This document shows, piece after piece, positions 8,365-16,015 of a DNA stretch of 41,170 bases. Positions within the stretch are counted from its first letter, which is position 1, and every line of letters starts with the position of its first letter. The stretch comes from JASLPR01 sp964496475 (GTDB lineage Bacteria > Chloroflexota > UBA11872 > VXNJ01): the NCBI GenBank assembly GCA_964496475.1, contig CAZBZS010000018.1, positions 1-41,170 on the forward strand. Direction: 5' to 3'. Made by a program: the position numbers and the translations under genes. The notes beneath the pieces are model-generated. The model was not told the origin of the DNA and searched no databases. It saw only the letters and a program-made list of their open reading frames with translations.

Positions 8365-9250
8365 CACAGGATTAGGAAGGGGCATTGACGCGCTGCTGCC
8401 GCGGGGAATGCAGCAGGTTTTAGAGTTGCCGAGGGACGCGATCCGGCCAAACCGCCTACAACCGAGGAATCGGACGGAAGAAGGGGGGCTGAAGGAGCTG
8501 GCGGAGTCGATTCGACTGCATGGAATATTGCAGCCGGTGGTAGTGGCGGAGCGTGATGAGGACGGGATGTACGAGCTCATAGCGGGGGAGCGGCGGTGGA
8601 GGGCAGCCGGTATTGCCGGATTGACAGCGGTGCCGGGTCTGGTGAGGTCGGTTGGGGAGCAGGAGCGATTACAGCTGGCCTTGGTGGAGAATTTGCAGAG
8701 GGTGAACCTGTCTCCGGTAGAAAGGGCGAGGGCATTTCGGCGATTACAGGCAGAATTTGATTTAACGCAAGAGCACATAGCGGAAACGGTTGGTAAAAGC
8801 CGGTCGGCGGTGGCGAACACGATGAGGTTGTTGGATCTTTCACAGGATGCTCTAGAGGCGCTTGGTGATGGTCGAATAACAGAGGGCCATGCGCGTGCAA
8901 TCTTGGGAGTGCGGGACCCACGGGGAAGAGCGGAGCTACTGGAAGAGATCCTGAAGGAGGGTATGAGTGTCAGGATGGTGGAACGGGCGGTGAAGTGGAG
9001 GAAGAAAAGGGTGTCGGGTCAGTCGAGTGAGCACCTTGAAACGCACTGGCTGGAGCGCGCGTTGAGGGAGTCGCTGCAGACGAAGGTGGAGGTGCAGCGA
9101 ACTGGGAAAGGTGGAGGCGGAAAAATAGTCGTGCATTTCTACAACGATGAAGATTTGCAGGTACTTTTCGAGCGAATGACACGTGGCAGCGATGTTCCAC
9201 GTGAAACATCCAGCGAGGGTGTGGGTCGGGTGGGGGAACGTAGTGTTTGA
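8348..9250 (+). CDS. parB: chromosome-partitioning protein ParB/Spo0J
   Basis: CTP-dependent, parS-binding clamp protein, 300 residues, full length. The N-terminus has the typical GLGRGIDALLP. The nuclease-like domain carries GILQPVVV and the conserved GERRWRAA near residue 78, then ENLQRVNLSPVERA and the HTH region with the VGKSRSAVANTMRLL segment. The C-terminal part is basic and suits dimerisation and DNA binding. The ATG lies inside the 3' end of parA, implying coupled translation. A near-perfect parS sequence lies inside the last 60 bases of this gene. Confidence 0.96.
   Translation: MTSGRSTGLGRGIDALLPRGMQQVLELPRDAIRPNRLQPRNRTEEGGLKELAESIRLHGILQPVVVAERDEDGMYELIAGERRWRAAGIAGLTAVPGLVRSVGEQERLQLALVENLQRVNLSPVERARAFRRLQAEFDLTQEHIAETVGKSRSAVANTMRLLDLSQDALEALGDGRITEGHARAILGVRDPRGRAELLEEILKEGMSVRMVERAVKWRKKRVSGQSSEHLETHWLERALRESLQTKVEVQRTGKGGGGKIVVHFYNDEDLQVLFERMTRGSDVPRETSSEGVGRVGERSV
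9193..9208. promoter_or_regulatory. parS centromere-like site inside parB
   Basis: TGTTCCACGTGAAACA matches the consensus TGTTTCACGTGAAACA at 15 of 16 positions. It is read within the parB frame near codon 284. With dnaA, oriC and parAB adjacent, this is a likely ParB loading site. I saw no second copy of comparable quality in the window. Confidence 0.85.
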
Positions 9251-9312
9251 CTACGGTGATCCCGGGAGGGTGGTATCGGGAGGCGATGAGAGTCGGACTG
9301 AAATGAGGCCCT

Positions 9313-9630
9313 GTGGCTAATCGGCGCAGGAAGAGGGGTACGCGTCGGGCCCGGCGCGATCGAAAAGGTGAGCCGGCAAAACGAAAGGTGCCGTTGCCTC
9401 CCTCTCCTGGGAGGGTGAATGTCATGAGCGGGACCGTGGCCGGGTTGCCGGAAACTTCTGTGGGCCGTCGCAGGGCAGACTCGAAACATCAGCCGGATGC
9501 ATTGTCAGTGGAGCCGCCGGGCGTGGCGCTGGGAGATTTGGGCCATGTCAGAAGGGACTTGGTTCGGATTCTGTCGCTGGCGGGGGTGATGTTGCTGATA
9601 CTTGTCGTAGCGGCCCTAGTCCTGGCATGA
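9313..9630 (+). CDS. hypothetical small protein with a C-terminal membrane anchor
   Basis: 105 residues from GTG 9313, which has a purine-rich ATGAGG a few bases upstream. The first 30 residues are very basic (arginine and lysine rich), the middle is polar and proline rich, and the last 20 form one hydrophobic helix (SLAGVMLLILVVAALVLA), so it looks like a tail-anchored protein with a cytoplasmic basic domain. I do not recognise the family. It follows parB on the same strand after 62 bases and converges with the LCP gene. The other frames here are poorer candidates. Confidence 0.55.
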   Translation: MANRRRKRGTRRARRDRKGEPAKRKVPLPPSPGRVNVMSGTVAGLPETSVGRRRADSKHQPDALSVEPPGVALGDLGHVRRDLVRILSLAGVMLLILVVAALVLA

Positions 9631-9713
9631 CCGGCCGAGGACGGGGATGACCGGACTGGTTTGCCCGGCCGGTGAGCAATTCTCAAGGGATTGAACGTCC
9701 GGATTTGGGGCGG

Positions 9714-10910
9714 CTAGTAGGGTAGGCAGGCGGGTGGATGGCTGACAGCACCGGGGCGGCTGGCGCCGGCGACATCAGCCTGAATTGCTTCTTGATCGGC
9801 CCGAATGAGGTAGGAGCCGTCGGAGCCGGTAATGGTGGTGCCGGAATTGCCATCGTTGAGAATCACTTCGCGGGTGATGTCACCCGGAGGAATAGTGGAC
9901 GACAGCTGCAGGAGGCCGACGAGATCGCCGACGGCAACGTTTGATTCGACAGCACCACCCAAGTCCATGAGGAGGGAGGGAACGTCGATGAGGGAAGCGG
10001 GACGCAGAAGGCTGGAGATAAGACTGGTGACAATCTGCTGCTGGCGGCAGATTCTGGCAAAGTCACCGGACGTGTCGTATCGGCGAGATCGCGCATACAG
10101 CAGGGCCTCGCGTCCGTCGAGGTGATTCTCGCCTCGGGAAAGCCGAAGGATTTCGCCGGATCCATCGGGGCTGGGGACAATATCGTCGAAATCGCGATTC
10201 GCCTTGACGTCAACGCCGCCGAGACGATCGATGATTCGGGCAAAGCCGTCGAAATTGACCACTGCGTAGTACGCGATGTGCTGACCGGTCAGCTCCGCCA
10301 TGACCTCTAGCATGGCGTTGGCTCCATAGCGGGAGTAGACACCGTTGAGGCGGTCGGAGGAGCGATTGCAGTCGGCGACACAGAGATCGCGAGGAAACGA
10401 GATGAGAGCGATGGACCCGGACTCAAGATCGGCGCTGAGCAGCATGATCACGTCCGTATTTCCGGCGAATCGGTCCACGACGTCCACCCCGAGGATCAGA
10501 ACATTGAGTCGCTCAGAGGTGTCGACGGTTAACAGGGGGGCCTGGCGGGCAAGCAGTATGGTGGTGGAGTGTTCGCGGGACTCGGTGTAGGAGGGGACAG
10601 GCCCGGCCGAAGCGGGTACGCGCCGAGGGGGAGGAAGGGAGGGCGCTTCCAGGATGTGCGGACCGGTCTCCTGGCCGGGTAGGCTGAGGCCCGGGTCGGA
10701 TTCGAGCGAAGCCTGACGACGGTTCATCAACTGGGCGAAGCCGGCCGGATCCGGTGGGACCGCATAGGAGCGGAGTGAGACAAAGGCGAATATCAGGGAG
10801 CCGAGGACGGCAGTGGCCGCGGCCGCACAAAGCACGCCGAGGGTAATGACCGACGGGCCGACCCAGGAACGGGCAGATAAACTAAAGAAATAGGACGACT
10901 TGATCGGCAT
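9714..10910 (-). CDS. LytR-CpsA-Psr (LCP) family protein
   Basis: Membrane-anchored extracytoplasmic enzyme; the family transfers lipid-linked glycopolymers to the cell wall or other acceptors. 398 residues: a single membrane helix at about 15-45, a proline-rich linker, then the LCP domain from about residue 130. Domain hallmarks are NVLILGVDVVDRFAGNTDVIM, SFPRDLCV, RLNGVYSRYG, the GGVDVKAN segment, LDGREALLYARSR, and GDFARICRQQQIVTSLI, so the pyrophosphate-binding arginines and aspartates are kept. ATG 10910 puts the helix in the expected position. The gene stands alone on this strand. In a Chloroflexota-type envelope its acceptor cannot be told from sequence. Confidence 0.9.
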   Translation of the reverse strand: MPIKSSYFFSLSARSWVGPSVITLGVLCAAAATAVLGSLIFAFVSLRSYAVPPDPAGFAQLMNRRQASLESDPGLSLPGQETGPHILEAPSLPPPRRVPASAGPVPSYTESREHSTTILLARQAPLLTVDTSERLNVLILGVDVVDRFAGNTDVIMLLSADLESGSIALISFPRDLCVADCNRSSDRLNGVYSRYGANAMLEVMAELTGQHIAYYAVVNFDGFARIIDRLGGVDVKANRDFDDIVPSPDGSGEILRLSRGENHLDGREALLYARSRRYDTSGDFARICRQQQIVTSLISSLLRPASLIDVPSLLMDLGGAVESNVAVGDLVGLLQLSSTIPPGDITREVILNDGNSGTTITGSDGSYLIRADQEAIQADVAGASRPGAVSHPPACLPY

Positions 10911-11280
10911 TAAGCGAATAGATAGTGGTAGATGCGGGCTTGAGTTGGCCCGGTTTTATTTTCGTCATACGGTGCTAGACACATCAGGTGGGGAGCGGCC
11001 GTGACCTATCCTCTGGAATGCCATATCGACAAAGATGACCAATTTGTTACGCGGGATGCTTGGCTGAGCGCTGGCAGTCGGCTTCAGGGGAGGATGTTTA
11101 AGGAATCGGAAATTTTCTGGCCAAGCAAAGGGAAAGGGTGTTGAGCGAGCCACGGTCGATCGATGGGTGGGGAACCGAAGGGCTGCAACGGTTTCCATCA
11201 ATCCGCCGATGCGCGGCTGGAGGGGATGATCCGAAGGCGCCCGAATCAGTGAAGGTTTGCCTATATGGCAGGGCCATTAA
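10911..11280. other. intergenic region between the LCP gene and folC
   Basis: About 370 bases between divergent genes, with no convincing gene. On the plus strand CGGGC (10935-10939) and GCCCG (10948-10952) flank an eight-base loop and are followed by GTTTTATTTT, which looks like a weak intrinsic terminator or attenuator although no plus-strand gene ends nearby. Promoters for both neighbours probably lie here, but I could not place one with confidence. Confidence 0.4.
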
Positions 11281-12723
11281 TTGACACATAGTGAAGTCGA
11301 GAGTCGACGGGACGGCGACGCCGTGTTGGCTGATGATTCGGAGACGGCAGAGGCGGCCGAACGCGACCTTTTGCAGTTGATTCGGGGCGAGGCCTCGCCG
11401 GCGCTGGCTTACGGACGGTGGGAGGTGGTGTCGCGCGGCGAGGAGAGGCTGGGGCGGATACGGGATTTGCTGGAGGAAGCCGGCCAGCCCGAGCGCAGCT
11501 ACCCGGTGATCCATATCGCGGGGACATCGGGGAAGGGATCGGTGGCAGCTTTCGTGGACGCGATCTGCCAGGCGGCTGGGATCGGAGCCGGTCTGCACAT
11601 GACGCCGTACTTGCAAACACCACTCGAAAAATTGGTGTACCGCGGCCGGATAGCGACGCCGCTGGAATTTCGGGAGCTGGTCGATTGGATACGGGATCTA
11701 CAGAACCGGCTGCGGTCCAACGATCCGCGGCATGAAGCTCGTTACGGAAGCAGCTGGGTGGCGCTGACGATGGAGTACTTTCGGCGCAAAGGTGTGGACG
11801 TGGCGATTCTTGAAGCAGGGGCCGGGGGTAGGTTTGACCTGACGAACGCGGTGGCACCATTGATAACGGCGGTGACGTCGGTGGGCATGGACCATGTGAA
11901 GACGCTGGGGCCGACAATCCGTGACATTGCCTGGCACAAGGCGGGCATATTTAAGCAAGGGGTGCCGGCGCTGATGCTTGAAACGGATGAGGAAGTCCTG
12001 AAGGTGCTGCTAGGTGAGGCGAAAAGGGCGGGCGCGCGGCCGCGGATTTTGAGGCAGGGGGTCGATTTCGTGGTCGAGACGGGTCGCGGAGTCACATTTA
12101 ACGGCAGGAATATCCAGGTGGAGTCGGCGTATCCGCGGATGGCCGGTGGCCACCAGCTAGAGAATGCGGCGGTTGCGATGGCGATCGCTGACGAGCTGGT
12201 CGAAGCTGGCTTTGCGATTTCGTCGGACGATGTAGGGCGGGGAATCAGGAATGGCAGGCTACCGGGCCGACTTGAACTCGTGAGCGAGCGACCGGCCGTG
12301 TACCTGGACGGGGCACATAACGAGGACAAAGCGGTGGCGTTGGCGCAGAGCCTCGGGGAGCTGGTCGGGGATAAACGGCTGACGCTGGTGTTGGGGGTGC
12401 TGGGCTACAAATCGGTGGAGGCGGTGACGGCCCCATTGGCGTTGCTGGCGTCGAAAACCGTGGTGACGGAGCCGCAGGTGTACATGAAGCGGGCATATCC
12501 CGCCGAGGATTTGCGGAAGATAGCGAGCAAGTATTGCGAGAACGTCGTTTGTGAGCCGAATTCCGGACGGGCAATGGCGGCGGCGCTGGCCGGCGCGAGT
12601 CCGGAGGACGTTATCTGCGTGGCCGGGTCGATGTACCTGGTGGGTAATGTGCGGTCGCGATGGTACCGGGTGGCGCGGATCAACATGGAAGGGAATTTGT
12701 GGCCTGGACAGGCTGAGAGGTGA
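11281..12723 (+). CDS. folC: bifunctional folylpolyglutamate/dihydrofolate synthase (Mur ligase family)
   Basis: ATP-dependent ligase adding glutamate to folates (and to dihydropteroate in bifunctional forms). P-loop HIAGTSGKGSVAAF is at about residues 78-91, followed by YLQTPLEKLVYRG, the EAGAGGRFDLTNAV segment, VGMDHVKTLGPTIRDIAWHKAGIF, and YLDGAHNEDKA in the C-terminal domain. Length is 480 residues from TTG 11281, a little long because of an acidic N-terminal extension. That TTG follows directly on an in-frame TAA and lacks a clear SD, so GTG 11323 or TTG 11326 may be the real start. It stands alone ahead of an XRE regulator. The family call is strong; substrate specificity is inferred. 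Confidence 0.88.
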   Translation: MTHSEVESRRDGDAVLADDSETAEAAERDLLQLIRGEASPALAYGRWEVVSRGEERLGRIRDLLEEAGQPERSYPVIHIAGTSGKGSVAAFVDAICQAAGIGAGLHMTPYLQTPLEKLVYRGRIATPLEFRELVDWIRDLQNRLRSNDPRHEARYGSSWVALTMEYFRRKGVDVAILEAGAGGRFDLTNAVAPLITAVTSVGMDHVKTLGPTIRDIAWHKAGIFKQGVPALMLETDEEVLKVLLGEAKRAGARPRILRQGVDFVVETGRGVTFNGRNIQVESAYPRMAGGHQLENAAVAMAIADELVEAGFAISSDDVGRGIRNGRLPGRLELVSERPAVYLDGAHNEDKAVALAQSLGELVGDKRLTLVLGVLGYKSVEAVTAPLALLASKTVVTEPQVYMKRAYPAEDLRKIASKYCENVVCEPNSGRAMAAALAGASPEDVICVAGSMYLVGNVRSRWYRVARINMEGNLWPGQAER

Positions 12724-12901
12724 ACGCTGATGAGGATTGTCGAGAGTAAAGGGTGAGTGACGGGAGTGATGGGGCGCAATGGGAAGTGGACGGTTGGACC
12801 GCAATAACAGGGGACATTAATGCCGGTCGACCTAGCCTCCGATAGACCGAGGGTGAGTTACCGGGTGGTCCGCCTGATTACGGATGGAACGAAGATTTCG
12901 C

Positions 12902-12907
12902 TACAAT
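12902..12907 (+). promoter_or_regulatory. possible -10 element of the XRE regulator
   Basis: TACAAT matches TATAAT at 5 of 6. Initiation near 12914 would exclude the upstream ATG at 12884 and fit translation from 12938. No good -35 box was found. Confidence 0.3.
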
Positions 12908-12937
12908 CGCCGTGCTTCTGCAAATTTGGAGAGGGTG

Positions 12938-13612
12938 ATGGGATTTTCTAATGCGGTAAGGGTGATGCGCGAGCAGCGGCGATTGACCAAGGCCGAGCTT
13001 GCCCAGCGTAGTGGTCTGGCGCCGTCGTACCTGTCGCGGCTGGAGTCTGGCGACTACAAAAGTCCGTCTATCGAGACGCTGGTGTCGATTTCGCGGGGGC
13101 TGGAAATGGATCCGAGGGATTTGCTGGTTCTGGCTGGATATGTTCCGGAGGACTACGCGTCGACAGCCCGAGGGCTTGCCGAGGAACAGGTGGTTCGGTT
13201 GACGCAGGACGCGATACGGAGGATTTCAGAGGTGGCTCGGGATTCTCTAAATGCGTCGACGGAGATTGACTCGATATCCAGGTCGGGAGGGTTTGACCCT
13301 GAGTCGCTGGCCGAGAAGTTGAAGCAGCGCCGTCAGCTGGTGGGGTTGACCATCAACCAGGCGGCCCGACGAGCGAGGGTGCCGCTGCGGCAGATCGCGG
13401 ATCTCGAGGAGGGCTCGCTGGAATACGAGCCGCCCGAGCTGCGTCACATCCTGGGTGGGGGCTACGGGCTCTCAGAGCAGGAGATAGGGCAGATGATCCT
13501 GGAAATGTCGTTGCACAGCCTGCTGCGGCGCCAGCTCAAGGTGGGAGAATCGCAGCGGACGATGATTGTCGACGTGGCGATCGCGGCGATGCGGCGAGAG
13601 GTGACCGAGTAG
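12938..13612 (+). CDS. XRE-family helix-turn-helix transcriptional regulator
   Basis: 224 residues from ATG 12938, chosen because GGAGAGGG lies just upstream and the HTH then begins at the N-terminus. The frame extends back to an ATG at 12884, which lacks an SD. First HTH at about residues 5-60: MREQRRLTKAELAQRSGLAPSYLSRLESG, with the helix-turn-helix core and SIETLVSISRGL after it. A second HTH-like segment starts near residue 130 (LKQRRQLVGLTINQAARRARVPLRQIADLEEG), so the protein has two XRE-like repeats. No ligand-binding domain is evident. It probably acts as a DNA-binding repressor; targets are unknown. It converges with the secreted propeller gene. Confidence 0.85.
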   Translation: MGFSNAVRVMREQRRLTKAELAQRSGLAPSYLSRLESGDYKSPSIETLVSISRGLEMDPRDLLVLAGYVPEDYASTARGLAEEQVVRLTQDAIRRISEVARDSLNASTEIDSISRSGGFDPESLAEKLKQRRQLVGLTINQAARRARVPLRQIADLEEGSLEYEPPELRHILGGGYGLSEQEIGQMILEMSLHSLLRRQLKVGESQRTMIVDVAIAAMRREVTE

Positions 13613-13667
13613 CTGCGAGGGTCCGCCGGATTTGAGAGGAGCGGTTCGAGTCCGGGCTGAGAGCGCC

Positions 13668-15608
13668 TTAGCTGGAAGGAACGATCGCGATGACGCTGAG
13701 GTCATTGCCAGCGAGACCTTCCCCAGTCTGGTATTTGGTCCAGCCGGTTCCGGCGGCCGCACTCGGGTCGTAGCGGCTGACGCCGTTGGCGGTGGCGATC
13801 CAGAGGACACTAGCGGAGTCCTGAGCGATCGCCCGGACGGTGGAGTTAATGAGGCCGGAATTGCCCGTGTTGAAGTTGGAGAACGCAAGCGTTCCCCACT
13901 TGCCGAGTCCCCCGTCGGTGGCGACCCAAACGGTGCCGTCGGCGGCGACGAAGATTTCGTTCACAGTATCGCTCCCGAGGCCGTTGGCGGTCGTGTAGGT
14001 CGTGAAGGTGCCGGTGGTTCCGCTGGGGGAACTGGCGATTCCGGCTCCGTTGGAACCAATCCACACGGTGCCGGCGGAAGCGGACACAGCGACGGCGTTG
14101 ATATCGAGGCTGGGAAGATTGGCGGCGTCGACGGTCTGAAGGAGTGTCCAGTCGTTGTTGGCTCCGTCGAACAAGGCGGCCCCGTTCTGAGTAGCGATCC
14201 AGACCCGGTTTAATCCGGCGTCAACCAGATGAAAATCACGGATAGTGTTACTGGGCAAGCTGCTGGTATCGGTGCGGTAGCGGTGGTATTGATCCGTTGT
14301 GTCGGCGAGCAGTTGATCGGGGTCGTAGGCGCTGATGCCAGTGGCCGGGTGTCCGATGAACATCACCCCGCCCGGGCTGGCGCCGGCCAGGGCGCTGATG
14401 TTGTTGTCACCCATTCCTTCGGAGGTGCTGAAGCTGGCATCCAGGGTGATATCGCGATTGAACCGGTACAGCCGGTCGTTGGTGCCGACCCAAATGCGGT
14501 TGTTCGAATCGACGAACAAGGCGTTTATCGTGTCATTGCCCAGATTCGAGTTGTCGACGTTGACGGTGCGCCAGGTGGAGCCGTCAAAAACCGAGAAACC
14601 GTTCCCGGCGGTGCCGACGATGATTAGCTCTTTGCTGGTATCGATGGTCGGTACGGGGGTAGCCGTGGGTGTGGGAGTGGGGCCGGTAGGAGTGTTGGTT
14701 GGGACAGGGGTGGAAGTGGCGGCCGGGGTGATGTCGACCTTGATGACGGATGAGCTCTGTCCGGGTAGCAAGGCCCCTGCGGCCTGGAACGGCGCCAACG
14801 AGGCCCACTGATTGTTGGGATAGGTCTGGTCGCGGAGGAAGTCGCCGAGAAGAGTGAGCTGGACGTTAAAACCAGGGGCGTTGTCGGGGAAACTCTCAAG
14901 TACGGCGGCCTGGAAGTATTGGCGGGTGATGCCCGGGGTAGCGCCCTGGGCCAGCAGGGTTCCGGGGTTGCCAGTGTCTTCGCGGGCGTCGGTCTTGGGA
15001 AAGCCGAAGCTGTCGACTCCGCCTAGGCGGTCGAAGAAGTCGTGGAAGCCGGTGAATTTTCCGGTGACATCGACATTGGACACCTTGTGGCCCCACGGAC
15101 CCAGCGCGACGCCGGTGTTTGGGTTGGTGATGCTAGGTTCGACGCCCTGATCGAAGCTACCCCCGAGGCCGCCGCCCATGTAGTCCCAGGTGAGGCGGCG
15201 CTCGAGAACCCAGATTCCACCGAGATCGTTGCGCTTGTGGAAATCGACGGCGCCGCGCTGGTAATACTGGGTCAGAGCGCCGTCTTCTTCCTCGAATACC
15301 TCGGAAACGGGGAGGCCCCAGCGGTCGCTGCCGCCGGTGTTGATGTAGTGATCCTTGAAATTGGCATCCTGAAATTGGCCATCGACGGCGACCCGCAGGT
15401 TGGGAATGTTGTGTCGAAGAGTGGCGTTCTGGCCGGTCGGGTCGGTGACGAAGTTGCTATCGAGAACGCTGACCGAGGTGAAAGATGTGGCGGCGGCCCC
15501 GGCGGGGACGGCGACCGCCAGAGTTACGAGGAGTAGGCCGGCTAGAGTAGTCAGCAGGATGAGTGCCGGGCATCGACGCCACCGCCTGGACATCAGCCTT
15601 ACCTCCAT
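13668..15608 (-). CDS. secreted protein: LGFP-like N-terminal region plus two-component-regulator-type beta-propeller
   Basis: 646 residues. An N-terminal signal peptide (basic start, hydrophobic core about 14-35, AGAAA) implies export. Residues about 60-290 hold repeats with GGSDRWGLPVSEVFEEEDG and LGGVDSFGFPKTD, resembling LGFP-type envelope modules. A Thr-Pro linker of the TPTPTATPVPT kind follows near residue 300. The C-terminal half is a run of Reg_prop-like blades with recurring NRIWVGTNDRLYRF, VWIATQNGAALFD, TVWIGSNGAG, TVWVATDGGLGKW and LWIATANGVSRYD. No kinase or output domain is present, so it is a stand-alone secreted propeller. A -10 box (15694-15689) and an inverted repeat (15750-15762) lie upstream. 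Confidence 0.85.
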   Translation of the reverse strand: MEVRLMSRRWRRCPALILLTTLAGLLLVTLAVAVPAGAAATSFTSVSVLDSNFVTDPTGQNATLRHNIPNLRVAVDGQFQDANFKDHYINTGGSDRWGLPVSEVFEEEDGALTQYYQRGAVDFHKRNDLGGIWVLERRLTWDYMGGGLGGSFDQGVEPSITNPNTGVALGPWGHKVSNVDVTGKFTGFHDFFDRLGGVDSFGFPKTDAREDTGNPGTLLAQGATPGITRQYFQAAVLESFPDNAPGFNVQLTLLGDFLRDQTYPNNQWASLAPFQAAGALLPGQSSSVIKVDITPAATSTPVPTNTPTGPTPTPTATPVPTIDTSKELIIVGTAGNGFSVFDGSTWRTVNVDNSNLGNDTINALFVDSNNRIWVGTNDRLYRFNRDITLDASFSTSEGMGDNNISALAGASPGGVMFIGHPATGISAYDPDQLLADTTDQYHRYRTDTSSLPSNTIRDFHLVDAGLNRVWIATQNGAALFDGANNDWTLLQTVDAANLPSLDINAVAVSASAGTVWIGSNGAGIASSPSGTTGTFTTYTTANGLGSDTVNEIFVAADGTVWVATDGGLGKWGTLAFSNFNTGNSGLINSTVRAIAQDSASVLWIATANGVSRYDPSAAAGTGWTKYQTGEGLAGNDLSVIAIVPSS

Positions 15609-15688
15609 TGCCCTGGAGCCCGAAATCTAGCGGGTCCGCCAGCATGCGTTCCGGCGCCCGGTCCGCCGGGAGCGTATGCATATTGGGG

Positions 15689-15694
15689 ATTATA
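15689..15694 (-). promoter_or_regulatory. -10 element of the secreted propeller gene
   Basis: Perfect TATAAT on the reverse strand, giving a leader of about 75 bases before the gene start at 15608. The matching -35 region is poor, which may mean activator dependence or another sigma factor. Confidence 0.4.
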
Positions 15695-15749
15695 GTCCGC
15701 GCTGACTTGATACGGCATTAAATACACTACTGGTGGGAAATGTGGCATA

Positions 15750-15762
15750 TGTGATCATCACA
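15750..15762. repeat. perfect inverted repeat TGTGAT-C-ATCACA, candidate operator
   Basis: Two six-base arms around a single C, located 56 bases upstream of the -10 element of the propeller gene. It resembles a compact dimeric-regulator site, although the spacing differs from the CRP consensus, which has six bases between TGTGA and TCACA. Confidence 0.4.
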
Positions 15763-15780
15763 AACCACAAGATGTTGTAG

Positions 15781-15987
15781 CTAATCACGGGGACGCGACC
15801 AGAAGGTGATAATGGCCTCCTCGGCCTCGCCGCGGGCGTCCCAGGCCGATCTCAGGCGGGCGTGGTCGAAGCCGCCTTCGCCCCACGCGCGGCCGCCGAG
15901 GAGCTCCTGCACCGCGGCGGAGGTGGATTTCCACCGCCGCAGGAGGCTGGCCAGTTCGCTGCGCTCCCGGCGAGAGAGGTCCATCAT
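15781..15987 (-). CDS. hypothetical 68-residue protein
   Basis: A short charged protein (RRERSELASLLRRW near its start, WDARGEAEEAIITFWSRP near its end) encoded 28 bases downstream of the DNA methyltransferase gene on the same strand. GGAG lies about 11 bases before the double ATG. It is predicted to be helical, with no membrane segment or metal motif. I do not recognise the family. Two plus-strand frames overlap it, but their composition is unnatural. It may be a minor partner of the methyltransferase or a chance frame. Confidence 0.45.
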   Translation of the reverse strand: MMDLSRRERSELASLLRRWKSTSAAVQELLGGRAWGEGGFDHARLRSAWDARGEAEEAIITFWSRPRD

Positions 15988-16015
15988 GCTTGGGGTGCTC
16001 CGGTGATGCCGTGCG

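Noticed and set aside
11281..11286. TTGACA as a -35 box at the folC start
   Set aside because: No -10-like sequence lies 16-18 bases downstream.
13643..13653. GGTTCGAGTCC, resembling a tRNA T-loop
   Set aside because: The flanking bases do not form the T stem, and no acceptor, D or anticodon arms are present.
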